Positions 15,948-24,658 of a stretch of DNA of 35,319 bases are shown piece by piece. Source of the DNA: Actinomadura sp. CNU-125 (GTDB lineage: Bacteria > Actinomycetota > Actinomycetes > Streptosporangiales > Streptosporangiaceae); NCBI RefSeq assembly GCF_001942465.1, contig NZ_MKJY01000582.1:1-35319 (forward strand). The letters run 5' to 3'. The first letter of the stretch is position 1, and the number at the start of each line of letters is the position of its first letter. The notes beneath the pieces are model-generated. The model was given only the letters and a program-made list of their open reading frames with translations. It did not search any database and was not told where the DNA came from. Both the position numbers and the translations under genes were made by a program.

Positions 15948-17172
15948 ATGCGCTCCCGAGCTCTCACCCTCGGCGCCGCCGTGCTCCTGGCCGGTACCGG
16001 CCTGGCCGCGCCCGCGTTCCGCCGCGCCCGCCGCCGCGCGGACCGCTCCCGGTGTGCCCCTGACCAACACCGCCACGTTCAATTCCCTGGGCGGATCAGA
16101 GATCGTCAACCATCTGCTGGAGCTGATCCGGGGGGCCGAGCCCGGCTCGGAGATCAAGTTCACCGCGTTCCGGTTCGAGGAACGGTCCGTCGCGGACGCG
16201 CTGATCGACGCGGCGCGGCGCGGCGTCCAGGTCCAGTTGCTGGTCGACGGCGGGGCGCCCACATCGGACGGCCAGCAGTACATCCCCGTCGAGGCGGCGC
16301 TCGCCACCGACAACGACGACGGGACGTGGGCGCGCCACTGCGGCGGGGCCGAGAACCCGTTCCCGGAACCGTCGTGCCAGGGCACGAACGCGATGCACAA
16401 CAAGTTCGCCCTGTTCTCCAGGACGATGGGCACCGACGACGTCGTCTCGACCGGCTCGGCGAACCTGAACGACACGTCCGGGCGCACCGTCTGGAACAGC
16501 TGGTACACCCACGTCGAGAACTCCGGCCTGTTCGAGCGCTTCAAGGGCTACTTCGGGGACATGGCCCGCATGGAGGTGAAGCCGGACTACTACAACGAGA
16601 ACCCACCGGTGATCACCGGCAACGTGAAGAGCTACTTCTACCCGCGCGCGAAGGTGGACGGCGACGCGGCGGCGAACGACACGTTCGTCCACACTCTGGA
16701 CGCGACGCGTTGCCCCGGGACGATCCGCGTCGCGAACTGGTCCCTCAGCCGTCCGGCGGTGGCCCACGCGCTCGTCGCCAAGGCCGCGGAGGGCTGCACC
16801 GTCGAGGTCGTCGCGCGCAAGATCTACCCGTCCGCCTGCAAGGCCCTGGCCACCGCGGTCGAGGCCGGCGCCGAGGTGCGGCTGTGGTCGTACAAGGAGG
16901 AGGACGAGGCCCCGAACTACGTGCACAGCAAGGACGCGACGATCGAGGCGGGCTACCCGAACACCTCCGAGAAGGCGAAGGTCGTGTTCACCGGTTCCGC
17001 CAACCTGAACACGCCGTCGCTGGAGCACAACGACGAGAACGTCGTCCGGATCATGAACCAGGAGACGACCTACGCCGCGTTCGTGGACCACTTCATGCGG
17101 GTCAAGGCCCACGCGGAGTCCTCGGGGCAGGGCTTCCGGATCCTCGGCACCGAGGACTGCGCGCCCGCCTGA
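15948..17172 (+). CDS. Secreted phospholipase D-like protein, one indel in the signal peptide region
   Basis: The ATG at 15948 follows GGAAGGGA and encodes the Sec signal MRSRALTLGAAVLLAGTG. The frame breaks in GCGTTCCGCC near 16017; removing one T gives LAAPASAAPAAARTAPGVPL, a normal cleavage region that joins the mature domain. The mature part has two PLD catalytic motifs. The first is HNKFALF with the GSANLND block; the second is HSKDATI with TGSANLNTPSLEHN. Each supplies the His and Lys of the HKD-type active site. Four cysteines suggest disulphides outside the cell. It should cleave phosphodiester bonds in phospholipids or nucleic acids; the lipid or DNA choice is not visible. About 407 residues when repaired. 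Confidence 0.85.
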
Positions 17173-17187
17173 CCTCCACCGTCCCGT

Positions 17188-17218
17188 CCGCGTGGCTTCG
17201 CGGGGGCGAGCCACGCGG
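17188..17218 (+). terminator. Hairpin after the PLD-like gene
   Basis: CCGCGTGGCT pairs exactly with AGCCACGCGG around an 11-base loop, 16 bases past the stop codon. No T run follows, as is common in this group. Confidence 0.6.
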
Positions 17219-17268
17219 GCGGGCGCCCCTCACTGATCCCGGCGGCGGTCCGAATCTGCGGGCGGCCA

Positions 17269-17297
17269 TTGACTCGCCCTGCCCTCAATCATACATT
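17269..17297 (+). promoter_or_regulatory. Promoter of the FAD oxidoreductase / membrane protein / TetR operon
   Basis: TTGACT (17269-17274) and TACATT (17292-17297) are separated by exactly 17 bases. The expected start of transcription is near 17304, giving a leader of under 30 bases before the ATG at 17331. Confidence 0.7.
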
Positions 17298-17315
17298 CAG
17301 CCATTAAGTGTATGA
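17289..17315. promoter_or_regulatory. TetR-type operator overlapping the -10 and start site
   Basis: TCATACA (17289-17295) and TGTATGA (17309-17315) are perfect 7-base arms with a 13-base spacer; one more outer position also pairs. The site covers the -10 element and the start point, the classic place for a repressor. The TetR gene is the third gene of this operon, so autorepression is the natural reading. Confidence 0.65.
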
Positions 17316-17330
17316 ATGGAGGGCGGCGGG

Positions 17331-18854
17331 ATGGGACGAGAGACGGCCGTGGTGCTCGGCGGCAGCGTGGCGGGGCTGTGCGCCGCGGGGGTGCTCGCGC
17401 GGCACTTCGACGAGGTGATCGTCCTGGAGCGGGACCTGCTCCCGCCGGACGCGGAGCATCGCCGGGGCGTGCCGCAGAGCAAGCATCCGCACTTCCTCCT
17501 CAACTCGGGGCGCCGCGCGATCGGCGCGATCTTCCCCGGGTTCGAGGAGTCGCTGATCGCCGCGGGCGGGATGCACCTGATGCCGTCGATGGACGCGGCC
17601 TACTGCGAGAACGACGGCTGGGCGCCGCGCAAGTCCGGGACGATGACGATGGTCTACAGCTCCCGGGTGCTGATCGAGCGGGTCCTGCGCGACAAGGTGC
17701 GCGAGCTGCCGTCCGTCGAGATCCGCGAGGGCGTGACGGTCACCGGGCTCCGCTCGTCCGGTGCGGGGACGGCGCGCGGACGCGTCGAGGGCGTCGCCTA
17801 CCGCACCGGCGAGGGCGAGGCGTACCTGGCCGCCGACCTGGTCGTCGACGCGCTGGGCCGCGGCTCCTCGGTCGTCGACTGGCTCGGCGCGGACGGCTGG
17901 GCCGCGCCGCCGGAGAAGACCCTGGACGCCAAGGTCACCTACACCTCCCGCTGGTACGACCTGCCCCCGGCCGACCGGCGGCCGGAGACGTGGTGGTGGA
18001 AGCACCTGGTCGTCACGCCGACCCAGGACACCGGCGACCACCCCGCCGAGCACGAGTTCCTCAGCAACTTCTTCCCCATCGAGGGCGACCGCGCGATCGT
18101 GTGCATGGGGTCGTGGGGCATCGACATGCCGCGCCGGACGGAGGCGTTCGAGGCGGCGGTGGACCGGGTGCGGGCGACGGCGTTCGGACGGGCGACGCAC
18201 GAGTGCACGCCGACGTCCGAGGTGCATCTGACGCGTTCGACCGGCAACAAGTGGCGCCGCTACGACCTGCTGGAGGTTCCCCCGGTCGGGCTGGTCTGCG
18301 TCGGCGACTCCATCTGCGCCTTCAACCCCTTCTACGCCCAGGGGATGAGCTCGGCGGCCCGGTCGGCGCTGCTGCTCGGCGAGCTGCTGCGCGCCCGCGA
18401 GACCGCCGATCTCGCGTTCTTCCGCGAGTTCCTGGCCCGGCAGAAGAAGTCCCTCGACGTGCCGTGGATGCTCGCGATGGCCCGCGACCAGGCGTACGAC
18501 TTCGCGACCGGCACCGAGGTCGTCGCGCCGCTGCGGCGCAGGCTCGCCGCCCGGTTCAGCTGGCCGATCTTCAACGCGATCAACGCCGCGAGCCGCGAGG
18601 ACGCCTACGTCGAGGGGACGTTCGCGCAGGTGTTCAACCTCGACAAGTCGCTCCGCGAGATGGCGACCGACCCGCGGTTCTGGTTCGGCATCGCCCGCTA
18701 CAAGCTGCGGCAGCGCCTCGGCCGGACGGTCGTTCCCGGCGGGTTCGACGAACGGCGGGACCCGCCCGGCATCGACTACACCGGCTACACCCGCGGGACG
18801 GGCGGGGCGCCGTCCGCCGGAACCGGCCGCGGCGACGACCGCGTCGGCGTCTGA
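17331..18854 (+). CDS. FAD-dependent oxidoreductase (group A monooxygenase / squalene-epoxidase-like)
   Basis: From the ATG at 17331, preceded by GGAGGGCGG, the protein has 507 residues; an ATG at 17316 would add five residues but overlaps the operator. The N-terminal FAD motif is AVVLGGSVAGLCAAGVLA followed by VIVLERD. The second flavin motif is VCVGDSICAFNPFYAQGMSS, with the GD pair and the P-x-x-x-QG-M/L pattern of flavin monooxygenases. The enzyme probably hydroxylates, epoxidises or dehydrogenates a hydrophobic compound. It shares an operon with a polytopic membrane protein and a TetR repressor, which suggests induction by its substrate or a related toxic lipid-like molecule. Confidence 0.85.
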   Translation: MGRETAVVLGGSVAGLCAAGVLARHFDEVIVLERDLLPPDAEHRRGVPQSKHPHFLLNSGRRAIGAIFPGFEESLIAAGGMHLMPSMDAAYCENDGWAPRKSGTMTMVYSSRVLIERVLRDKVRELPSVEIREGVTVTGLRSSGAGTARGRVEGVAYRTGEGEAYLAADLVVDALGRGSSVVDWLGADGWAAPPEKTLDAKVTYTSRWYDLPPADRRPETWWWKHLVVTPTQDTGDHPAEHEFLSNFFPIEGDRAIVCMGSWGIDMPRRTEAFEAAVDRVRATAFGRATHECTPTSEVHLTRSTGNKWRRYDLLEVPPVGLVCVGDSICAFNPFYAQGMSSAARSALLLGELLRARETADLAFFREFLARQKKSLDVPWMLAMARDQAYDFATGTEVVAPLRRRLAARFSWPIFNAINAASREDAYVEGTFAQVFNLDKSLREMATDPRFWFGIARYKLRQRLGRTVVPGGFDERRDPPGIDYTGYTRGTGGAPSAGTGRGDDRVGV

Positions 18855-18867
18855 CCAGGGAGCGAGC

Positions 18868-19998
18868 ATGGGACACACCTGCGAACCGGACGCCGAGCGC
18901 CTCGCCGAGGGGCTCGGGTTCTCCTGCCACGACACCGCCCCGGTCATGGACGTCCGCGACCCGTTCGACCTCGCGAACGGCACGCTGCCCGTCCTGGAGC
19001 TGCTCATCGTCGGCGGCGCGGTGTTCGCGCTCGTCCACGCGTGGCGGCGGTGGCGGCGCGACGGCGACCCGGTCAACCTCTCGCTGTGGTTCGCCTCGGT
19101 CGTCTACCTGGCCGTGATCGAGCCGCCGCTCTACTTCCCGAGCTGGTTCGGCCTGGACGAGCACGTCGGGTTCATCTTCTCGCACAACGTGTTCACCGTG
19201 CAGTTCATGTACGACCGGCTGCCGCTCTACATCGTGGCGTTCTATCCCGCGCTGTCGCAGCTCGCCTACGAGCTGGTCCGGGCGCTGGGCGTGTTCGCCC
19301 GGCGCGGCCCGCTGGTCGGCTCGGTGGCGGTCGCGTTCGCCTGCCAGGTCTTCTACGAGATCTTCGACCATCTCGGCCCCCAGCTGAAGTGGTGGGCGTG
19401 GAACCCCGGCAACGAGATGATCAACCAGCCCGCGCTGGCGTCGGTGCCGATGAACAGCATGCTGCTGTTCGCCTCGGTGTCGTTCGGCGCGATGACCTAC
19501 CTGGTTGTCCGGCTGACCGGGGACAGGCCCGGCCGCGGCCCGCTCACCGGGCCGGGCGTCGCCTGGCGGACGATCGTGGCGGGCGCCGCGACGCCGCTCG
19601 CGATGATCGTCGTGAGCGCGCCGTCCGGCGCGTTCCGCGGCGAGGACCGGCTCGGGATCCAGCGGGCGATCCTGTCCGCGGAGCTCGGCGTGGTGTGGGT
19701 CGTCGGCCTGTACCTGCTCGCGGACGCCGTCCGCGCGGTCCGCGCGGGCGACGTGCCCGAGGTGACGTCGCCGCTGTTCGTGCGGGTCTACCCGGCGGCG
19801 TACCTCGGGGTCCTGGTCGTCCTGTGGCTGACCGCGCTGCCCGCGTACTTCGGCTCGACCGGCGGGTTCACCGAGCAGGGGACGCCGGTCGGGAGCCTGT
19901 GGTACGCGGCGCTGTGCACGGTCGCCGCGGCCGGGTTCGTCCTGGCCGCGCTGCGCGTGCGGGCGGCACGGGCGACCGCGGAGCCTGTGCGATCCTAG
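18868..19998 (+). CDS. Polytopic membrane protein of unknown function
   Basis: This protein has 376 residues. The ATG at 18868 follows GGGAGC, thirteen bases after the FAD gene stop. About nine membrane segments follow a 35-residue N-terminal tail with two cysteines; the first helix is near LPVLELLIVGGAVFALVHAW. Loops between helices hold conserved-looking polar stretches such as FDHLGPQLKWWAWNPGNE, with His, Trp and acidic residues that could line a pocket. I do not recognise a transporter signature. It may be a membrane partner or enzyme acting on the same hydrophobic substrate as the upstream flavoprotein. It ends with TAG five bases before the TetR gene. Confidence 0.8.
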   Translation: MGHTCEPDAERLAEGLGFSCHDTAPVMDVRDPFDLANGTLPVLELLIVGGAVFALVHAWRRWRRDGDPVNLSLWFASVVYLAVIEPPLYFPSWFGLDEHVGFIFSHNVFTVQFMYDRLPLYIVAFYPALSQLAYELVRALGVFARRGPLVGSVAVAFACQVFYEIFDHLGPQLKWWAWNPGNEMINQPALASVPMNSMLLFASVSFGAMTYLVVRLTGDRPGRGPLTGPGVAWRTIVAGAATPLAMIVVSAPSGAFRGEDRLGIQRAILSAELGVVWVVGLYLLADAVRAVRAGDVPEVTSPLFVRVYPAAYLGVLVVLWLTALPAYFGSTGGFTEQGTPVGSLWYAALCTVAAAGFVLAALRVRAARATAEPVRS

Positions 19999-20003
19999 GG
20001 CCC

Positions 20004-20609
20004 ATGGCGCACCACGGCTGGGGAGGACGCCCTCCCGCATCGGACGCCGAGGCCCGGCAGCGCATCGTCGACGCGACCGCCCGCTGCATCGACCGGCACG
20101 GCGCCGCGAAGACGACCCTGTCGGACGTCGCGAACGAGCTCGGCGTCACGCGCCAGACCGTCTACCGGCACTTCGCCCGGATCGGCGACATCGTCGGCGA
20201 GGTGGCGGCGCAGGGCGCCGAGTCGTTCGTCGACCGGCTGGTCGCCCACCTGCAGGGGATCGGCGACCCGGCCGAGGCCGTGGTCGAGGGCATGATGTTC
20301 TGCGTGCGGACGATCCCGACCGAGCCGCGGCTCAGCACGATGCTGCAGATCAGGGACTCCGGCGCCTTCGGCCGCGGCGCCACCACCGCGGACGCCATCG
20401 CCTACGGCGCGCGGATGCTGCACCGCTTCCCCGTCGACTGGGCGGCCGCCGGGATCGGCGCGGACGAGCTGACCGGCCTCGCGGAGATCATCATGCGGCT
20501 GCTGACGTCGTTCGTGGAGCACCCGAGCGACCCGCCGCACGAGCACGACCGGATCCGCGCCCTCCTCGACCGCTGGCTCGCCCCCGCACTGCACCCCGTC
20601 AACGCCTGA
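20004..20609 (+). CDS. TetR-family transcriptional repressor
   Basis: This protein has 201 residues and starts at the ATG at 20004, five bases after the membrane-protein stop. The helix-turn-helix is TTLSDVANELGVTRQTVYRH near residue 40, exactly the TetR N-terminal pattern. The C-terminal ligand and dimer domain is helical and does not match a named subgroup that I recognise. As the last gene of the operon it probably represses the promoter at 17269-17297 through the TCATACA-N13-TGTATGA operator, with release by the substrate or product of the FAD enzyme. Confidence 0.9.
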   Translation: MAHHGWGGRPPASDAEARQRIVDATARCIDRHGAAKTTLSDVANELGVTRQTVYRHFARIGDIVGEVAAQGAESFVDRLVAHLQGIGDPAEAVVEGMMFCVRTIPTEPRLSTMLQIRDSGAFGRGATTADAIAYGARMLHRFPVDWAAAGIGADELTGLAEIIMRLLTSFVEHPSDPPHEHDRIRALLDRWLAPALHPVNA

Positions 20610-20669
20610 ACCCCGCATGACGCTCCGGCCCGCCTCATTTACGCTTGGTGAAGCGGGCAGGAGGAGAGC

Positions 20670-21387
20670 TTGGGCGAAGCGGGGTCCACGGCGGTCCGTG
20701 TCGGCGCCGCGACGACCGCGGTCGCGTTCATCGGCGGGTGCGGCATGGGCGCGGTGGACGTCGATACCGGTCCGCCTCGCCCGGACGGCCGCGAAATCCG
20801 CGTCGCGGTCGTCACCGGCCGGATCACCCCGCCGACGCGCTGGCCGGACGCGTGTTCGCTGCTCACCGAGGACGAGTTGCGCGCCGTCCTCCCGTCCGCG
20901 GAGAGCGTCGAGATCCGGTCGGTGACCGAGAGCCCGTCCTACCCGCCATCCGTTCCCGGCGGGAAAGCGGTGAACGAGCAAGCGGTGCGGAACGGGCGAT
21001 GCACCTACGAAATGGAGCTGTCGGTCTACTACACCGGCCATAACGCGAAGGTCTACGGCACGGGGGAGTTCAGCATCGCTCTCAAGGGCGTCGGCGACCC
21101 GGGCGTGACGGCCCGCGTCCACGCCGACCGGAAAGCGAGCCTGGGCGCGTCCCGGGTCGCGGAGATCGACGTCGACGGTGCCGACTGCTATCTGGACACG
21201 GGGCCGGGGAACGGGCCGCGGATCGGTTTCGTCGTCTGCCGCAAGGGGCCGGTGCTGTTCGGCGTCGAGCGGGCCGGGTTCCGGAAGGTCGATCTCGACG
21301 GCGACGAGGAGCTCGACGAGGCCGTCCGGGAGCGGGTCCTCGCGCCGGTCGCCGAGACCGTCGCGGCCGACCTCCCGGACGGCCTGA
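20670..21387 (+). CDS. DUF3558-like lipoprotein, 3' end frame uncertain
   Basis: The TTG at 20670 follows AGGAGG. The N-terminus is a lipoprotein signal ending in the lipobox FIGGC (Cys24), so the protein should be anchored on the outer face of the membrane. The block DACSLLTEDELRAVLP near residue 60 is the opening of actinomycete DUF3558 lipoproteins, and two further Cys pairs follow. The frame as written has no stop for 360 codons and would run through a strong terminator into the convergent symporter gene. A TGA at 21385-21387 in the next frame is the natural end, implying one indel upstream of it. I set the end there; about 239 residues. Function unknown. Confidence 0.65.
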
Positions 21388-21406
21388 GCCGCGCCGCGCG
21401 GACGCG

Positions 21407-21442
21407 CCGCGGCCCCGTCCCGGCGGGGGGACGGGGCCGCGG
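21407..21442. terminator. Terminator hairpin between convergent genes
   Basis: CCGCGGCCCCGTCC (21407-21420) and GGACGGGGCCGCGG (21429-21442) form a perfect 14-bp stem with an 8-base loop. It can serve the lipoprotein gene on plus and the symporter gene (stop at 21495) on minus. Confidence 0.75.
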
Positions 21443-21494
21443 TGCCGCGCGGGCCGGGCGACGGTTGGCCGCGCGGGGTCCGCCGGTACTTCCG

Positions 21495-23104
21495 TCAGTG
21501 CTCGGACGCCTGCTCGGCGCCCGCGCCGGTGAGGGCGCGGACTTCGATCTCGGCGTACTTCCCGGCGTTGTGCTCCTTGCTGAGGACGGTGCCGAGCCAG
21601 CCGCAGAAGAACCCGAACGGGATGGAGACGAGGCCCGGGTTGCTCAGCGGGAACCAGTCGAAGTCGGCCCCCGTGAACAGGGCCTTGTCGGAGCCCGACA
21701 CGACCGGCGAGAAGAACACCAGGAACAGCGCCGCGCCGAGACGCCGTAGATGGCGGAGACGGCACCGGCGGTGTTGAACCGCTTCCAGAACAGGCTGTAG
21801 AGGATCGCGGGCAGGTTGCCGGACGCGGCGACCGCGAAGGCGAGCGCCACCAGGAACGCGACGTTGAGGCGCTGCGCGAAGATCCCGAGGACGATCGCGA
21901 CGGCGCCGATGACGAACGCGGAGATGCGGGCGACGCGGACCTCGTCCCGCTCGGTGGCCTTGCCCCGCTTGAACACGTGGGCGTACAGGTCGTGGGCGTA
22001 CGACGAGGACGACGCCAGCGTGAGGCCCGCGACGACGGCGAGGATCGTCGCGAACGCGACGGCGGCGATCACCGCGAGCAGGATGGTGCCGCCGACGTCC
22101 CCGAAGACGATCTCGCCGATGCGTTCGGCGAGCTGTGGTGCGGCGGTGTTGCCCGCCGCGTTGGTGGCGCGGATCTCCTCGCTTCCGACGAGCGCGGCGG
22201 CGCCGAAGCCGAGGACGAGCGTGATCAGGTAGAACACGCCGATGATGCCGATGCCCCACAGCACGGACTTGCGGGCGTCGCGGGCCGTGGGAACGGTGTA
22301 GAAGCGGATCAGGATGTGCGGCAGGCCGGCGGTGCCGAGGACGAGCGCGAGGCCGAGGCTGACGAGGTCGAGCTTCCCGGAGAGGCCCGACTCCTCGGTG
22401 CCGTAGCGCAGGCCGGGTTCGAGGAACGCGTCGCCCTTGCCGCTCTGGTCGGCGGCGTCCTGCATGAGGCCGAGCACGTTGAACCCGAACTGGCCGAGGA
22501 CCAGGATGGTGACGAGGGTCGCGCCCGTCATCAGCAGGACGGCCTTGACGATCTGGACCCAGGTGGTGCCCTTCATCCCGCCGAACACCACGTAGACGAT
22601 CATCAGGACGCCCACCAGCGCGATCGTGGCGCCCTTGGCGAACTCGCTGGTGAAGCCGAACAGCAGCGCCACGAGGGCGCCCGCGCCGACCATCTGGGCG
22701 AGCAGGTAGAAGATCGACACGACGATGGTGGAGACGCCCGCGGCGGTGCGGACGGGCCGCGGGCTCATCCGGAACGCCAGGACGTCGGCCATCGTGAAGC
22801 GGCCCGAGTTGCGCAGCAGTTCGGCGACGAGCAGCAGCGCGACGAGCCAGGCGACGAGGAAACCGATCGAGTAGAGGAAGCCGTCGTAGCCGTAGAGGGC
22901 GATGAGGCCGGCGATGCCGAGGAACGACGCGGCGGACATGTAGTCGCCGCCGATGGCGAGGCCGTTCTGGACGCCGGAGAAGGATCGGCCGCCCGCGTAG
23001 AAGTCGGTGGCGTCCTTGGTGTTCCGGCTGGCCCAGACGGTGATCGCCAGGGTGGCGGCGACGAACGTCAGGAACAGCAGGATCGACAGGGTTTCGTGGC
23101 TCAT
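21495..23104 (-). CDS. actP: Sodium:solute symporter, ActP-like (acetate/monocarboxylate), one suspected indel
   Basis: The ATG at 23104 overlaps the DUF485 stop (ATGA). About 13 helices are seen, with the SSS landmarks YAGGRSFSGVQNGLAIGGDY near residue 35 and LGTAGLPHILIRFYTVP near 290, both typical of acetate and pyruvate symporters of the ActP branch. It should import a short monocarboxylate with Na+. Near 21740 the frame changes after SAIYGV; one added base gives GVLGAALFLVFFSP and a normal C-terminus ending AEQASEH. The repaired protein has about 536 residues, normal for the family. It pairs with a DUF485 protein, the usual yjcH-actP arrangement. The exact substrate is inferred from the family. 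Confidence 0.88.
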
Positions 23105-23570
23105 CGGGCGTCCTCCGCCTTCCCGAGATCTTCCGTCCCGGGGTCCGGCTTCCCGGATTCCTCGTCCGCGACGGCGACGGCCCCGGCGTCGGCCGCGGAG
23201 TCGAGCCGGGCTTCGGTCCGGACCTGGGCCGCGGCCGCGACCTCGGCTTCGACCTCGCCGCGGATCTTGTCGGCGAGGGGGTCGAGCTTGCGTTCGGCGT
23301 GCCGCGCGTACAGCCACGCGATGGCGAACGTCGATACGAACTGCAGCAACCCGAAGATGAGCGCGATGTTGGCCGAGCTGAACAGCTTGACGCCCATGAA
23401 GTCGCGCGCCCAGCCGGACAGCACGACGTACAGCAGATACCAGACGAGGAACGCGGCGGTCATGGGGAACACGAAGCGGCGGAATCTTCGCTTCAGTTCC
23501 TGGAACTCGTCGCTGGCCTGGAACCGTTCATAGTCGGTACCGGTGGCGCGTTTTTTATTTTATCGGACAC
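23101..23570 (-). CDS. DUF485 membrane protein (YjcH-like), with an A-run frame change near its start
   Basis: The best start is the GTG at 23570, behind AGGAGG, giving VSDKIK. The DUF485 core then lies one frame back: ERFQASDEFQELKRRFRRF followed by two membrane helices, VFPMTAAFLVWYLLYVVLSG and ALIFGLLQFVSTFAIAWLYA. The shift falls exactly at a run of six A on the minus strand (23555-23550 region) forming A AAA AAC. Either one A is missing from the sequence or ribosomes slip there. The C-terminal tail is charged and Ala/Glu-rich. DUF485 proteins accompany ActP symporters and probably form part of the transporter complex. The stop overlaps the symporter start. About 156 residues if the shift occurs. 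Confidence 0.8.
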
Positions 23571-23587
23571 GACCACCCCTCCTGTGT

Positions 23588-23603
23588 TGTGACGCCGGTC
23601 ACG
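23588..23603. promoter_or_regulatory. CRP/GlxR-like binding site upstream of DUF485-actP
   Basis: TGTGA-CGCCGG-TCACG fits the TGTGA-N6-TCACA consensus of CRP-type regulators in all but the last base; GTGAC and GTCAC are perfect arms. It lies 18 bases upstream of the GTG start and just before the ribosome binding site. cAMP-type control of acetate uptake genes is known in other actinobacteria; here it is inference from the site. Confidence 0.55.
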
Positions 23604-23803
23604 CGCAGCGTAGGGAGCGTCCCGGGCCGGTGCGAGGGGATGCGGGGCGGGGTGCGGCAGGCTGCCGCCCGTCCGCGACGATCTACAGGTGCCGTCGGTG
23701 AGCGGACGGTTTCGCGCGATGAACGGTCGGTGCGTGCGGGCACGCCCTCGCGAGCGCGGTGGCCGCACACGGCCACGTGAGGATCTTGATTCGCACCGAC
23801 ATA

Positions 23804-23821
23804 CGTAATTAATTACTTACG
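23804..23821. promoter_or_regulatory. AT-rich palindrome, probable operator
   Basis: GTAATTAATTAC (23805-23816) is a perfect 12-base palindrome, and CGTAA (23804-23808) also pairs with TTACG (23817-23821). In a genome this GC-rich such a block is conspicuous. It overlaps the candidate -10 of the secreted-protein gene, and MarR- or TetR-type repressors bind sites of this kind. The cognate regulator is not identified. Confidence 0.5.
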
Positions 23822-23942
23822 ACTCGCCCAGCCAGGTCGAGTCCCTTCGGGGGCCGCGTGTGGAGCGCTCCGGCCGGCGCAGTGATCACTTCGGGGCGTC
23901 CATCTCTCGCGGACCGTTCACCCACCCCCCTTCGGAGGGAAC

Positions 23943-24599
23943 GTGAAGACCTTCGCACGGCTAGCCGTCCCCGTGATCGCCGCAGCCGCGGCGCTCGGCC
24001 TGACCGCGACCGCCGCGTCCGCCGCGACCACCACCGTCCGCCGCGCCGACGGCACCGCGTACTCGGGCGAGTACCGGATCGTCAACGTCGGGAACATGAC
24101 GTTCGCCGACTCCACCAGCACGTTCACCGCGAGCTGCTCCGACGCCGACCTGCGCGGGACGATCAACTCGGACGGGACGGGAACGCTCGACTCCGCCTCC
24201 GTCACCGGCTGCACCAGCAACCTCGGTCCCGCGACCGTGTCCTTCCTCAACCTGAGCTACGAGGACGGGCAGCTGACCTACGCGCCCTCGGGCGGCTACG
24301 ACGGCACGCTGGTGTTCTCCGACACCGACCTCGCGGTCCAGGCGAGCTTCCTGTTCCTGAGCTGCACGTACGGGCTGGACGCGAGCCACCCGGACCTGAC
24401 CTTCCATGTCCGCAACCCCGACAACCCGAACAACGTGACCGGCGAGTTCGAGGGCGAGATGGTCGACGCCTCCCTCGGCCTGCTGTCCGGCGACGCCGGG
24501 TGCCCGACCGACGTTCTCGCCAACGGCCTCGGCCAGGCGAACGGGAAGGTCCTGCCGACCGACACCGACTTCCTCGAAACCCTGCACATCACCTCCTGA
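23943..24599 (+). CDS. Secreted protein of unknown function (first of two adjacent)
   Basis: This protein has 218 residues. The GTG at 23943 follows GGAGGGA. A Sec signal peptide, MKTFARLAVPVIAAAAALGL to TAASAA, precedes a mature domain of about 190 residues. The domain is rich in Thr, Ser, Asp and Gly, with five cysteines (ASCSDAD, TGCTSN, LSCTYG, AGCPTD region) and beta-strand-like alternation. No catalytic motif is seen, and there is no sorting signal or membrane anchor. It looks like an exported all-beta protein. A strong terminator follows it, so it is probably its own transcript. I do not recognise the family. Confidence 0.8.
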   Translation: MKTFARLAVPVIAAAAALGLTATAASAATTTVRRADGTAYSGEYRIVNVGNMTFADSTSTFTASCSDADLRGTINSDGTGTLDSASVTGCTSNLGPATVSFLNLSYEDGQLTYAPSGGYDGTLVFSDTDLAVQASFLFLSCTYGLDASHPDLTFHVRNPDNPNNVTGEFEGEMVDASLGLLSGDAGCPTDVLANGLGQANGKVLPTDTDFLETLHITS

Positions 24600-24606
24600 T
24601 TCACCG

Positions 24607-24637
24607 GGTCCGGGCCGCCCGCCGGGCGGCCCGGACC
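24607..24637 (+). terminator. Perfect 15-bp hairpin after the first secreted protein
   Basis: GGTCCGGGCCGCCCG (24607-24621) is the exact reverse complement of CGGGCGGCCCGGACC (24623-24637), forming a very stable stem with a minimal loop, seven bases after the stop. Confidence 0.75.
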
Positions 24638-24642
24638 GCCCA

Positions 24643-24652
24643 CCCCCCCCCC
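24643..24652 (+). repeat. Run of ten C residues just upstream of the second secreted-protein gene
   Basis: The run lies six bases before the ATG at 24659, in the place where a ribosome binding site is expected; no purine-rich site is seen. Such a homopolymer is prone to length change in cells or to sequencing error, so the 5' end of the next gene is uncertain. Confidence 0.7.
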
Positions 24653-24658
24653 GCAGAA

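Larger units (their letters stand above)
23571..23942. other. Divergent intergenic region between DUF485 and the first secreted protein
   Basis: No gene is supported here. The left part holds the DUF485 ribosome binding site and the CRP-like site. The right part has an AT-rich block. On plus, TTGATT (23786-23791) and TAATTA (23810-23815), 18 bases apart, are a possible promoter for the secreted-protein gene with a leader of about 120 bases. The stretch in between is GC-rich without visible structure. Confidence 0.5.
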
